Part shown: one piece after another, positions 1-12,100 of the stretch | Layout of the letters: each line of letters starts with the position of its first letter | How positions within the stretch are numbered: position 1 is the stretch's first letter | NCBI GenBank assembly: GCA_947561585.1 | Contig: CANNZV010000434.1 | Coordinates: forward strand, 310,001-374,000 | Length of the DNA stretch: 64,000 bases | From: Caprella mutica | Lineage: Eukaryota > Arthropoda > Malacostraca > Amphipoda > Caprellidae | Direction of reading: 5' to 3' | Made by a program: the position numbers and the translations under genes | Notes under the pieces: model-generated | The model's input: the letters and a program-made list of their open reading frames with translations, nothing else | What the model was told of the DNA's origin: nothing | Database searches by the model: none

Positions 1-9
1 TATATTTAC

Positions 10-190
10 CTTATTTTAAGTAGGATGTATTTATCAGGTATCAGTCCCAGCTTGTTGTTGCTGGTTCCTCTCCACCAATCAGAAGAGACTTGAGAGTGGA
101 GCACAAGCACCGCCCCTTTGTTGAAACTCAACTCTCTGTCGGACCGAGCAACGAAATCGAACTGAGCGACAGCCTCTAGCACCTCCCCCT
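10..190 (-). CDS. srGAP-like: srGAP coding exon 11 (residues 714-773, SH3), gene continues to the left
   Basis: The exon encodes EGEVLEAVAQFDFVARSDRE, LSFNKGAVLVL, DWWRG and GLIPDKYI, a complete SH3 with the srGAP-type RELSFxKGA stretch. The donor GTAAATATA at 1-9 leaves two bases of an unfinished codon, so at least one more exon lies outside the window. In family members the SH3 binds proline-rich partners such as WAVE/N-WASP regulators and the Robo tail. Confidence 0.93.
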
Positions 191-3100
191 CTGAAAACAA
201 GCAAAAGGTAATGAGTGCTAGTGCTGAGATGCAGGTGAGGGACTAGCACCAGCAATGGTAAGAGACTAGCACCAGCAATAGCTAAGACATACATCAGCTA
301 CAATTCATCTTACTTCAGTTCTAGACTGAAGTAAGATTACTAACTATGGTGAGACTCGAAAGTTGATAATACTATAATATTTAGTGACTTACTTCCAAAG
401 ATAGGCAGACTGATCTCCTTGTCCCTGAAGACAGAGTCAGCTGTAACGACAATAGGGTACATCAGGGCATGCGACAATCAGGCAATTTAATACAGGCTAG
501 TATATTTCACACAGCATCAATAGTTTGACATATGACTAGTGGAAGGTAAGGGTTCTCCAAGATATAGTGACTTACAAGGTAGGCTACGCCTTGATAAGAG
601 TTTTAGGCTCTTCTGCGCAGAAACAAATACACACGTACGAACGCACTTATGTGACCCAGCAATAGCTATTAGATTACATACTCCATAGCAGGGTTTGAAT
701 ACTTTTTTCATGGCATCCATTCACTGCACTGACAACTCTGGCATATCTTTATATACAAAAAACTATTTAACATGCTGTATAGTATATAGAGTAGCTACGT
801 AATCTGATATAGTAGGATCAAATAAATGTTCTCATATGTGCGCATTTAACAAAAAACGGTAATTCATGTTGATATGAACTGCGCAATACTCTACCTTGTA
901 GTTAATATACCTTGGGGTTTTCAGATATGCTTTTGATATAAAGTAGCTAGAGATATTGAAAGTAGAACCTGTATTTAGGGGCTAAGAATAGCTACCTGTT
1001 ACACAACTTATTACACTATCTAGTTCAAGAGTTGCTCACTAACATCACCATTGAGAAGATCTACTGAGAGTGGTTGAGTAGTTCTTTAATAGACTAAGTA
1101 ATTATCTTCAGAAAAGAAAGGAAAAGCATTGCACACAAACACACCAAGACAGACAGATGCAAAGGCTATAGGTATGCTCTCCTTACCACACACTAGTTAA
1201 AGATACACCATCACATATTAACTGAATGGCATGGAGATATTGAAGAGGAGTTACAAGAGACTTAGAAGAAGCAAACAAATGCCCTGCAATGATAATCACA
1301 GTAGCTACTATCTTAGCTAACTACTTTTCTCTAAGTTTGACACTCGCTAGTGATTGGCTAGGTGCTCACTAGTGATTGGCTAGGTGCTCACTAGTGATTG
1401 GCTAGGTGCTCACTAGTGATTGGCTAGGTGCTCACTAGTGATTGGCTAGGCACTCGCTAGTGATTGGCTAGGCACTCGCTAGTGATTGGCTAGGCACTCG
1501 CTAGTGATTGGCTAGGCACTCGCTAGTGATTGGCTAGGCACTCGCTAGTGATTGGCTAGGCACTCACTAGTGATTGGCTAGGCACTCGCTAGTGATTGGC
1601 TAGGTACTCACCGTCTTCAGAGGCAGTGTGTTCAGAGTCAAAGTCCTCTTGGTTGGGTGCATCACCAACATCAGCTTCTAGCTCCAGTGAGTCTTTGGAG
1701 AGGTACTTCTCGTAAACTGGTCCCCCGTCAGCTGGGAAAATATCCTCACTGAAGATGATGATATTCTTAATGAGTTCATTCACTAGGTTCTGAAACTGCA
1801 CCTGAAGAGAAAGAAATAAAAATAGTATTCAATGATATTCTTGTTCCTATAGATTAATTATTTAGTGGGGAATTCAAAGTCGATTAAGAAATAAAAGCCA
1901 TATAATTGATGTCAAGTACAAGGGACACGTATATAATGTCAAAAAAGAAAATTGGCTCCATGAACAAATTCACCTACCACTATTAGTATTAGTAACGATG
2001 CTCATGGATGGGGAAAAGCTATTGCAGTCAGAAAATGCAGTCACTTACCAAGGAATGTGACTAAAAGAGACATAAACAAAGATGACTGCACTAACGGATG
2101 AAAGAGGAGAATGAAGAGGTGACTAGCCTATCTAACACAAAAATCTAAGACCTCTTAGTTGAAGAGCATAACCCTAGCGCTATCCTCTAAAACTGCAAGT
2201 AGTGTGAAACAAAAGATAAATATGGCAAAAATGGAAAAATAACTATATATATATACATAATCCAAATTACAACAGTTCGGGGCCCAAGGAACACCACACC
2301 ATTTCTTTCCCATTCTCCCCAGGGAACTTACTATTATAGAATACTAAAACGATTTTGAATGATGAATGATGTATTTGAGTAGAGGCTAAATGTGATTAAG
2401 AGTTAAAACTACTCCATAGGGTAAGTTAAAAGTTATGGAACGTTTCCATATGTTTGATCATATAATAATAAAGAACAATTTAACCCTTATTTCAATTATA
2501 GCTATAAGGCTATTTAATGATTAAAAATGAGAGAAAGTGTCCAATAACATCAATCACGCCCCATGTTTATAGACTCCAATGATACTAGCAGTGGGTTCAT
2601 ACCTGATCCTTGTCCTCTGGTATAGGCACTAGAGTGGGTCCAAAGCAGATGGCGAGGTTGTAAGGGTCCATCATATTCTCATCACTGAACTCAGACAGGT
2701 GGTTGAGGAAAGCAAACAGGTACCTCATCACAACGAACACCTGCCGGGGTAAGCTGGTCACCACCTCCCGCACCTTGTGCACAAACTCCTGCTTGCACTC
2801 CACCTGCGCTATCTCCATGAACTGGTCAAAGAAGACAGTGGGGAAGAGGGGCTCCCTCAGCTCCCGGAGGTAGAGCTTCATCACTCCCGCCACGCTGTTC
2901 ATGTCGCTAGCGTCTGAAACATCAGCCAGGGGGTCCTCCAGCTTCTCGAAACACTCCCTGAAGTTATTAATCTCCACCTTACTGCCTGACACCCTGAAGA
3001 TGCCCTGGTGGTGCAGACCGTACAGGTTTATCACCCTGATGCACGAGCGCATGATCAGGGGAATGTCTTGGTGGGTGGCGTCCAAATACTCCTCCAAGGA

Positions 3101-6100
3101 GCCTCCAAAGAGTTTTGGCTGCCCCATGAGGGGTGTGCGTCCTATGCGCCGGCGCCGAGGTTTTTCCACCACCATGGCTCTGGTAGGAGTGGGGGAGACG
3201 TTGTTTCCCTGGTCGTCACCCAAAGCCAGGCGCAGTAACTCGTAGCGAGACTGCAGTCTGCCTATTAGGTTGCTAGATAGGGTGTACTCGCGGAATTTCT
3301 GGGGAGAAAAGAAGCAATAAATTACTCTGAATCATTATTTAAACAGGGCAATTATTCCTATGGTTACATCACATCTTCCTAGAGATAATTATAAGCATTC
3401 ATAAAAGAGGTAGCTACATATGACTGAAGATGTTGAACTGACCAATAATTTGTCACTTACCCTACCTGTCAATGTACAATGATTATTGAAATACTATGAT
3501 AAAGTTTTTATCATTGATAAAGATAATAAAGTTGTTATTAGTTTCTCCCTCACGTTTAGGTAGAATGCCTCTGTCTCCTGGTGGTCTGCCCTGAGTTTCA
3601 TAGTTCCTGCCTCAGGTATTCGGTTAATCTCTGCATTCTTAACTCCCTCTTCACTGAAGTAGTGCGCCACGTCGTAGTCCCTCTTGTTGAGCATGCCTGT
3701 GACGCAATTAGCAGTCTAGTTAGCAATGACGCAATTAACAGTCTAGTTAGCAATGACTCAATTAACAGTCTAGTTAGCAATGACGCAATTAACAGTCTAG
3801 TTAGCAATGACGCAATTAACAGTCTAGTTAGCAATGACGCAATTAACAGTCTAGTTAGCAATGACGCAATTAATAGTCTAGTTAGCAATGACGCAATTAA
3901 CAGTCTAGTTAGCAATGACGCAATTAACAGTCTAGTTAGCAATGACGCAATTAACAGTCTAGTTAGCAATGACTCAATTAACAGTCTAGTTAGCAATGAC
4001 TCAATTAACAGTCTAGTTAGCAATGACTCAATTAACAGTCTAGTTAGCAATGACGCAATTAACAGTCTAGTTAGCAATGACGCAATTAACAGTCTAGTTA
4101 GCAACGACGCAATTAACAGTCTAGTTAGCAATGACGCAATTAACAGTCTAGTTAGCAATGACTCAATTAACAGTCTAGTTAGCAATGACGCAAATAACAG
4201 TCTAGTTAGCAATGACGCAATTAACAGTCTAGTTAGCAATGACGCAATTAACAGTCTAGTTAGCAATGACGCAATTAGCAGTCTAGTTAGTAATGACGCA
4301 ATTAGCAGTCTAGTTAGTAATGACGCAATTAGCAGTCTAGTTAGCAATGACGCAATTAGCAGTCTAGTTAGTAATGACGCAATTAGCAGTCTAGTTAGCA
4401 ATGACGCAATTAACAGTCTAGTTAGTAATGACGCAATTAGCAGTCTAGTTAGTAATGACGCAATTAGCAGTCTAGTTAGTAATGATGCAATTAGCAGTCT
4501 AGTTAGTAATGATGCAATTAGCAGTCTAGTTAGTAATGATGCAATTAGCAGTCTAGTTAGCAATGATGCAATTAACAGTCTAGTTAGTAATGACGCAATT
4601 AACAGTCTAGTTAGTAATGACGCAATTAGCAGTCTAGTTAGTAATGACGCAATTAACAGTCTAGTTAGCAATGACGCAATTAGCAGTCTAGTTAGTAATG
4701 ACGCAATTAACAGTATAGTTAGTAATGACGCAATTAACAGTCTAGTTTGAAAATATTATACTACAGCAAGATACACCACTATCGCAAATTCTTGTTTCAA
4801 ATGTTCGTTGTGGCTCCATCTGGATTTGAAAAACAACAACATTTGGTGTTGATCAAAACAATGAAAGTTTCAGTGTTCAATTGAAACTAGCTTTATATAT
4901 TTAAAAAAGGAGTAGATTTCAAAATAACTTTTCTGTTGATCCAGTACAATAGTATAACTTCTGCCAGAAGTCTCAGAACGCTGAAACAGATGTTTTGGAG
5001 CTTAAGTACCCGAATATTTAAATAAAAATTTGGAAGAGTGGTGAATCTTACTGTAGTACAATAATACTATCTTTGGTTTAACTTTTAGTAGTAATGTAAT
5101 GATAATAGTAGAGATAGTTTACACTACCTAGTAGAGTTTACTTTACCTAGTAGAGTTTACACTACCTAGTAGAGTTTACACTACCTAGTAGAGTTTACAC
5201 TACCTAGTAGAGTTTACACTACCTAGTAGAGTTTACACTACCTAGTAGAGTTTACGTTACCTAGTAGAGTTTACACGACCTAGTAGAGTTTACACTACCT
5301 AGTAGAGTTTACGTTACCTAGTAGAGTTTACGTTACCTAGTAGAGTTTACGTTACCTAGTAGAGTTTACGTTACCTAGTAGAGTTTACACTACCTAGTAG
5401 AGTTTACACTACCTAGTAGAGTTTACGTTACCTAGTAGAGTTTACGTTACCTAGTAGAGTTTACGTTACCTAGTAGAGTTTACACTACCTAGTAGAGTTT
5501 ACGTTACCTAGTAGAGTTTACACGACCTAGTAGAGTTTACACTACCTAGTAGAGTTTACACTACCTAGTAGAGTTTACGTTACCTAGTAGAGTTTACGTT
5601 ACCTAGTAGAGTTTACGTTACCTAGTAGAGTTTACACTACCTAGTAGAGTTTACGTTACCTAGTAAAGTTTACACTACCTAGTAGAGTTTACGTTACCTA
5701 GTAGAGTTTACACTACCTAGTAGAGTTTACACTACCTAGTAGAGTTTACATTACCTAGTAGAGTTTACACTACCTAGTAGAGTTTACGTTACCTAGTAGA
5801 GTTTACACTACCTAGTAGAATTTACGTTACCTAGTAGAGTTTACGTTACCTAGTAGAGTTTACGTTACCTAGTAGAGTTTACGTTACCTAGTAGAGTTTA
5901 CGTTACCTAGTAGAGTTTACACGACCTAGTAGAGTTTACGTTACCTAGTAGAGTTTACGTTACCTAGTAGAGTTTACGTTACCTAGTAGAGTTTACGTTA
6001 CCTAGTAGAGTTTACACTACCTAGTAGAGTTTACGTTACCTAGTAGAGTTTACACTACCTAGTAGAGTTTACGTTACCTAGTAGAGTTTACACGACCTAG

Positions 6101-9100
6101 TAGAGTTTACACTACCTAGTAGAGTTTACACTACCTAGTAGAGTTTACGTTACCTAGTAGAGTTTACGTTACCTAGTAGAGTTTACGTTACCTAGTAGAG
6201 TTTACGTTACCTAGTAGAGTTTACACTACCTAGTAGAGTTTACGTTACCTAGTAGAGTTTGCACTACCTAGTAGAGTTTACACTACCTAGTAGAGTTTAC
6301 GTTACCTAGTAGAGTTTACACTACCTAGTAGAGTTTACACTACCTAGTAGAGTTTACACTACCTAGTAGAGTTTACACTACCTAGTAGAGTTTACGTTAC
6401 CTAGTAGAGTTTACGTTACCTAGTAGAGTTTACACTACCTAGTAGAGTTTGCACTACCTAGTAGAGTTTACACTACCTAGTAGAGTTTACACTACCTAGT
6501 AGAGTTTACGTTACCTAGTAGAGTTTACACTACCTAGTAGAGTTTACACTACCTAGTAGAGTTTACGTTACCTAGTAGAGTTTGCACTACCTAGTAGAGT
6601 TTACGTTACCTAGTAGAGTTTACACTACCTAGTAGAGTTTACGTTACCTAGTAGAGTTTACACTACCTAGTAGAGTTTACGTTACCTAGTAGAGTTTGCA
6701 CTACCTAGTAGAGTTTACACTACCTAGTAGAGTTTACGTTACCTAGTAGAGTTTGCACTACCTAGTAGAGTTTACGTTACCTAGTAGAGTTTACACTACC
6801 TAGTAGAGTTTACACTACCTAGTAGAGTTTACTTTACCTAGTAGGGTTTTCTCAGCTGTCTCAATAGTTTTCCAGTTCTCCTCACTCTCTGCCTTCAGTC
6901 CTGTTAGTCGCGACATGAGGTGTGAGTACCTCTTCTCTATCTCCTCCTGCACCTCCCTAGTCACCTGCACTTGGCACACCTGCAGCAGGAGGGAATAGTT
7001 AAGGACCGTACACATGCAGGGTTTTTTAAATCTTTCCACCAGAATTTTTGCTAAGCTCCTCCTACTTTTTCCACGAGAATATAAGAAAAAACCATATAAT
7101 TATTATTCATGATATCGTTTTTATATTCTCGTGGAAAAAGTAGGAGGAGCTTAGCAAAAAGTCTGGTGGAGACTTAAAAAACACTACGTGTGTACGGCCC
7201 TTAAGAGCAAGGAGGAAAATTTCAAACACAGCACAGTAGCTAATTAATAGTTTGTATGGGGTAAAGTGAGCTACACTGTCTCTCTCTCTCTTCACCTCGT
7301 CTCCTTTGTGTCCCTGGAACTCGAATTTCTTAGGCAGCATGAAGGCTGCATTGTTGTATTTTAGGAAGCGCTGTTTATCCAGTCTAGAGTCTAGATTAGT
7401 GATAGTCTTCTGCAGATCATCCACTCCAGTCTGCAGACTCCTCTTGAAGCACTCCTGTCCTGACTGGTGTGTGAGCAGTGCCCTGGCCAAGCTATTGTGC
7501 AGGCCAAAGTCCATGGCGTCTATGATGTCAGACAGGTCCTCTACAAAGTATTTGTGTATGGCAGAGTTGGCACTCTCCATGCAGAGGAGGTACTCATTGC
7601 GTGCTTTGATAGCCTTCAGTCTGGCGTCAAGGTACTTGTTGGTGCGCTTCTGAATCTCCTTCTCTATCACACGGAACTTTTTGCTCTTGTCTATTTTGTC
7701 AGGTGGAATTTGTACGATCAGTCTTGCACGCTGATCCTGAAATTTGAAGAACAAAAATGTAGCTACTCAAAAAAATTATAATTTGATATTAGTAGCTAGA
7801 TCTTACATTTTCTAAATATGGATATTATATGAAATAATTACTTTGATACTCTATATAATTACCTACAAACATACCTAGCTATAAAAAAAGTGACTTTAGA
7901 GAACCGCATTAAAAATCTGAAATAGCTACACATTTGGTTCGTAACTTGAATTAAAATGGATAATCATGGTTAAACTTCCATCAAAGCATCTAAAGGACAC
8001 ACCTCTTCATTATTTGATATACTATAACTACATGTTTAATAAGAGATACGAAAATAATCAGAAGTAAATGTTTGCTTGAATATAAACCATACTCATGATT
8101 GAAATCACCTTAAAAATTGTAAAACACCACTCACAGTCTATCTACTCTCTACTCACCACTCACAGTCTATCTACTCTCTACTCACCACTCACAGTCTATC
8201 TACTCTCTACTCACCACTCACAGTCTAGCTACTCTCTACTCACCACTCACAGTCTAGCTACTCTCTACTCACCACTCACAGTATAGCTACTCTCTACTCA
8301 CCACTCACAGTCTAGCCACTCTCTACTCACCACTCACAGTCTAGCTACTCTCTACTCACAGTCTAGCTACTCTCTACTCACCTGAAAGCTCAGAAGTTTG
8401 GCGTGAGTAGCTTTATGTTCTGCTTGGTAAGTGTGGTAAGTCCTCAGAGAGGTGTGCAGCTCATGTAGCACCTTCAGTAGCTCCTCATGACTCTCTGACG
8501 CTATCTCACGACACTGAAAACAGACAGTAGTTAGCACTGGAACTAAAGGGCCGTACACACGTAGGGTTTTTTGAGTCTTTCCACCAGACTTTTTTCTAAG
8601 CTTCTCCTACTTTTTTCCTACAATATAAGAAAAAACTATATAGTAATAATTTATTTCAGTTTGTATCCATGATACCTGCAGGTATCATGTATACCTGCAG
8701 GTATCATGGATACCAACTGAAATAAATAATTATTATATAGTTTTTTCTCATCTCTTGAAACAAGCTGTCAATTTGACTGCTTTTTACTTTTCCATTTGTG
8801 TCTCCTAAATTGCTATCGGTGCATAGCTAGTTGCTTCTTTTCATTGTGATATAAAGAGACAGTGTCTTGTTATATTAACAATTGAAGACATTTCAGCCAT
8901 CTACCAATAATAATTTAGGAGTTAGTTTGAAAAATAGAAAGCAGTCTAATTGATTGCTTGGCAGACCTAGCGCTAATAGTTTCATTTGGAGCTCAATAGT
9001 GTACAAGCATCTCACAGCAGTTCTTCATTAGACGTTTCTACCACTCACTCTCTTGTATATTCTATGTACATCCTCCTGTATCTGGGTAAACCTAGGCACT

Positions 9101-12100
9101 ATGTTGTTCTGGTAGACCTCAGCCATAGCCGCATGGTCCCTAGCGTCTCTACGTGTCTGCTGCAGTAGAACCATCCAGCAGCTGTAGGCACTCGCTAGGT
9201 CCCACTGTTCTCGCCTGAGGAAGAGAGAAAATGATAAAAACATCACTTTGGAAAAGTGCTACATTATGTCTGCAAAATGAAGACATTAGCACAAGAAGTA
9301 ACAAAAAGTAATAGTCTTTTAACCAATAATTCCATCTATAGACTATAATTTGAAAAAGTATTTAATAAACTTTACCACTAACATAGGCTATAGCTAGTTA
9401 ATAATTTACTGGTAGCTAACAACTAATTATTTTCAAATATTTTTCTCAGAAACACTGAGAGGTTTGAAACACTTTCAAATATTAGAGTACATTGTAATTT
9501 AACTAGTTAGCTAGCTGCTGAGATGTTTAAATTATTTTTCTGCACACAATTTAAGATTAGCACACTCTAGTGTAAGAATGACCATCCCTCACCTGACTTT
9601 CTGGTCCTTGTGTCTGGCCTGCAGACCCTTAGCCATCTTATCGAGTTTGGAGGCATAGTCCTGGTGTAGCTCTGCCCGCCTCTTCACCCACTCCTGTAGA
9701 GAAAAAACTGTGAGTAATGGGTTTGAATGAGAGAAATAAACTGTGAGTAATGGGTTTGAATGAGAGAAATAAACTGTGAGTAATGGGTTTGAATGAGAGA
9801 AATAAACTGTGAGTAATGGGTTTGAATGAGAGGAATAAACTGTGAGTAATGGGTTTGAATGAGAGGAATAAACTGTGAGTAATGGGTTTGAATGAGAGAA
9901 ATAAACTGTGAGTAATGGGTTTGAATGAGAGAAATAAACTGTGAGTAATGGGTTTGAATGAGAGGAATAAACTGTGAGTAATGGGTTTGAATGAGAGGAA
10001 TAAACTGTGAGTAATGGGTTTGAATGAGAGGAATAAACTGTGAGTAATGGGTTTGAATGAGAGGAATAAACTGTGAGTAATGGGTTTGAATGAGAGGAAT
10101 AAACTGTGAGTAATGGGTTTGAATGAGAGGAATAAACTGTGAGTAATGGGTTTGAATGAGAGGAATAAACTGTGAGTAATGGGTTTGAATGAGAGGAATA
10201 AACTGTGAGTAATGAGTTTGAATGAGAGGAATAAACTGTGAGTAATGGGTTTGAATGAGAGGAATAAACTGTGAGTAATGGGTTTGAATGAGAGGAATAA
10301 ACTGTGAGTAATGGGTTTGAATGAGAGGAATAAACTGTGAGTAATGGGTTTGAATGAGAGGAATAAACTGTGAGTAATGGGTTTGAATGAGAGGAATAAA
10401 CTGTGAGTAATGGGTTTCAATGAGAGGAATAAACTGTGAGTAATGGGTTTGAATGAGAGGAATAAACTGTGAGTAATGGGTTTGAATGAGAGGAATAAAC
10501 TGTGAGTAATGGGTTTGAATGAGAGGAATAAACTGTGAGTAATGGGTTTGAATGAGAGGAATAAACTGTGAGTAATGGGTTTCAATGAGAGGAATAAACT
10601 GTGAGTAATGAGTATGTAAATGAGACAGTGTGATTGTAATTGTAGTACTAGTAACTAGGTAGCAGATGAATGCAACACTAGCTAGGTATATTCTTTACCT
10701 GATACTCAGTGACTAGAGACACCTGTGCTTCCACTCTGTAGTCCAGTGCCCTCAGTTGCTCATTCAGTTGACTGCGGAGCTCTGGAAAGAAACAAATAAT
10801 ATTAGCAACTGCAATTTTAGAGAAAACTTAGAAGTCAACCAGTGGTTTACTTTCTGTAGATAACATTGTTTGAAAAGTTAGAAAAGTTTCCTGCAATTTA
10901 TTAAATAAAGAGATGAATTATAGATTGATTATATTTTTTACAATTTTAGTAAGGGGTTTATTAACGTCTCCTATGGAACCAAAGCCCATTATCCCTGATG
11001 TCAAAAGGAAAATAAGTACAAGGGACTGGAAGAAGCAGTCACAAAGGAAAGTGGCTCACTAAATAAAGTTACATACACCTTCAGTGACAATGCTTATGAA
11101 TGCAGAAAAGCTAATCCATGAATGCAGAGGAAAATGAAGAGGTGATAGTAAATGAAGAAAGACCATTCATAATACAAATTACAACAGTTCCGGCTCAAGG
11201 GACACTGCCCCCACCCCTTCTCCTCCATTCAACACAGACAGCTTCAGGATAGAGCCCCTGGGGACAGATCTCTGAACTACAAACAACTTTTGAGGTAAGA
11301 TGCACGAAAAGAGTGGCATGTTATTTACTATAAAGAGCTAATTAAATTAGTGCATTAGAGGACAAGTTAGTAACCAAATGATAAATAGAACAAAGAGAGA
11401 CTTACTTAGTGGCTAGGGTGTTATTCAGTTAATTAATTATTATTAGCAAAATAACACTAGGCTAGACTTCGGACATTGAACTGTGGCTTACATAAATTCA
11501 GAGACAACCCTTCACAGAATAGTATTAGGAAAACAATAAGAAAAATCCAGCATCACTAAATTATAAAACACAGAGAGAGTACCTAGCTCCTAAATAACAT
11601 TTTACACATTTCAATGGGTAAAGTAATGTTGAAATATGATCACAATAAACAAAGAAATAAGCAGTTAGCAGCAAATCATTGCCAGTGATAACGTGACTTT
11701 GTTCAATTGAAGAGAAAATAAAGGAGTCATGAAAAACAATTCTTACTATCTAGATAAAATGATATACTGACAAAATGAAGAGATTGCAGTGGTACTGAAC
11801 TAAAGAAATGAAAGATATTAAATGTTTTCTATCTCCTTTAGAGATATATCTCATCAACAGGATACAGATAGGTGTTATCTTAAGTAGTTAACTAACATTG
11901 AAACATCTCCTCTATTTGGTAACAGCTAGCTATATCATAATTTTGAAATATAAAACAATGAAAGAAATACACAAAAATAACAATAGCAATTTAGATGATA
12001 GACGAGTCATTCAAGGTCAAATGAGGCGTCAGTGTATAGTACACACAACACAGTGTATAGTACACACAACACAGTGTATAGTACACACAACACAGTGTAT

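Noticed and set aside
517..720. Minus-strand frame of 67 codons in intron 10
   Set aside because: No similarity and no matching splice phase. Exons 10 and 11 already join perfectly without it.
2901..3245. Plus-strand frame opposite exon 9
   Set aside because: Antisense shadow of the conserved RhoGAP exon.
3581..4750. Open frame of 389 codons (INSLVSNDA repeats) and its antisense counterpart
   Set aside because: Entirely the 27-bp intronic array abutting exon 8.
9638..10585. Open frame of 315 codons reading into exon 3
   Set aside because: It is the 33-bp intronic array running through an acceptor and reading exon 3 in another frame. The real exon 3 frame is set by F-BAR similarity.
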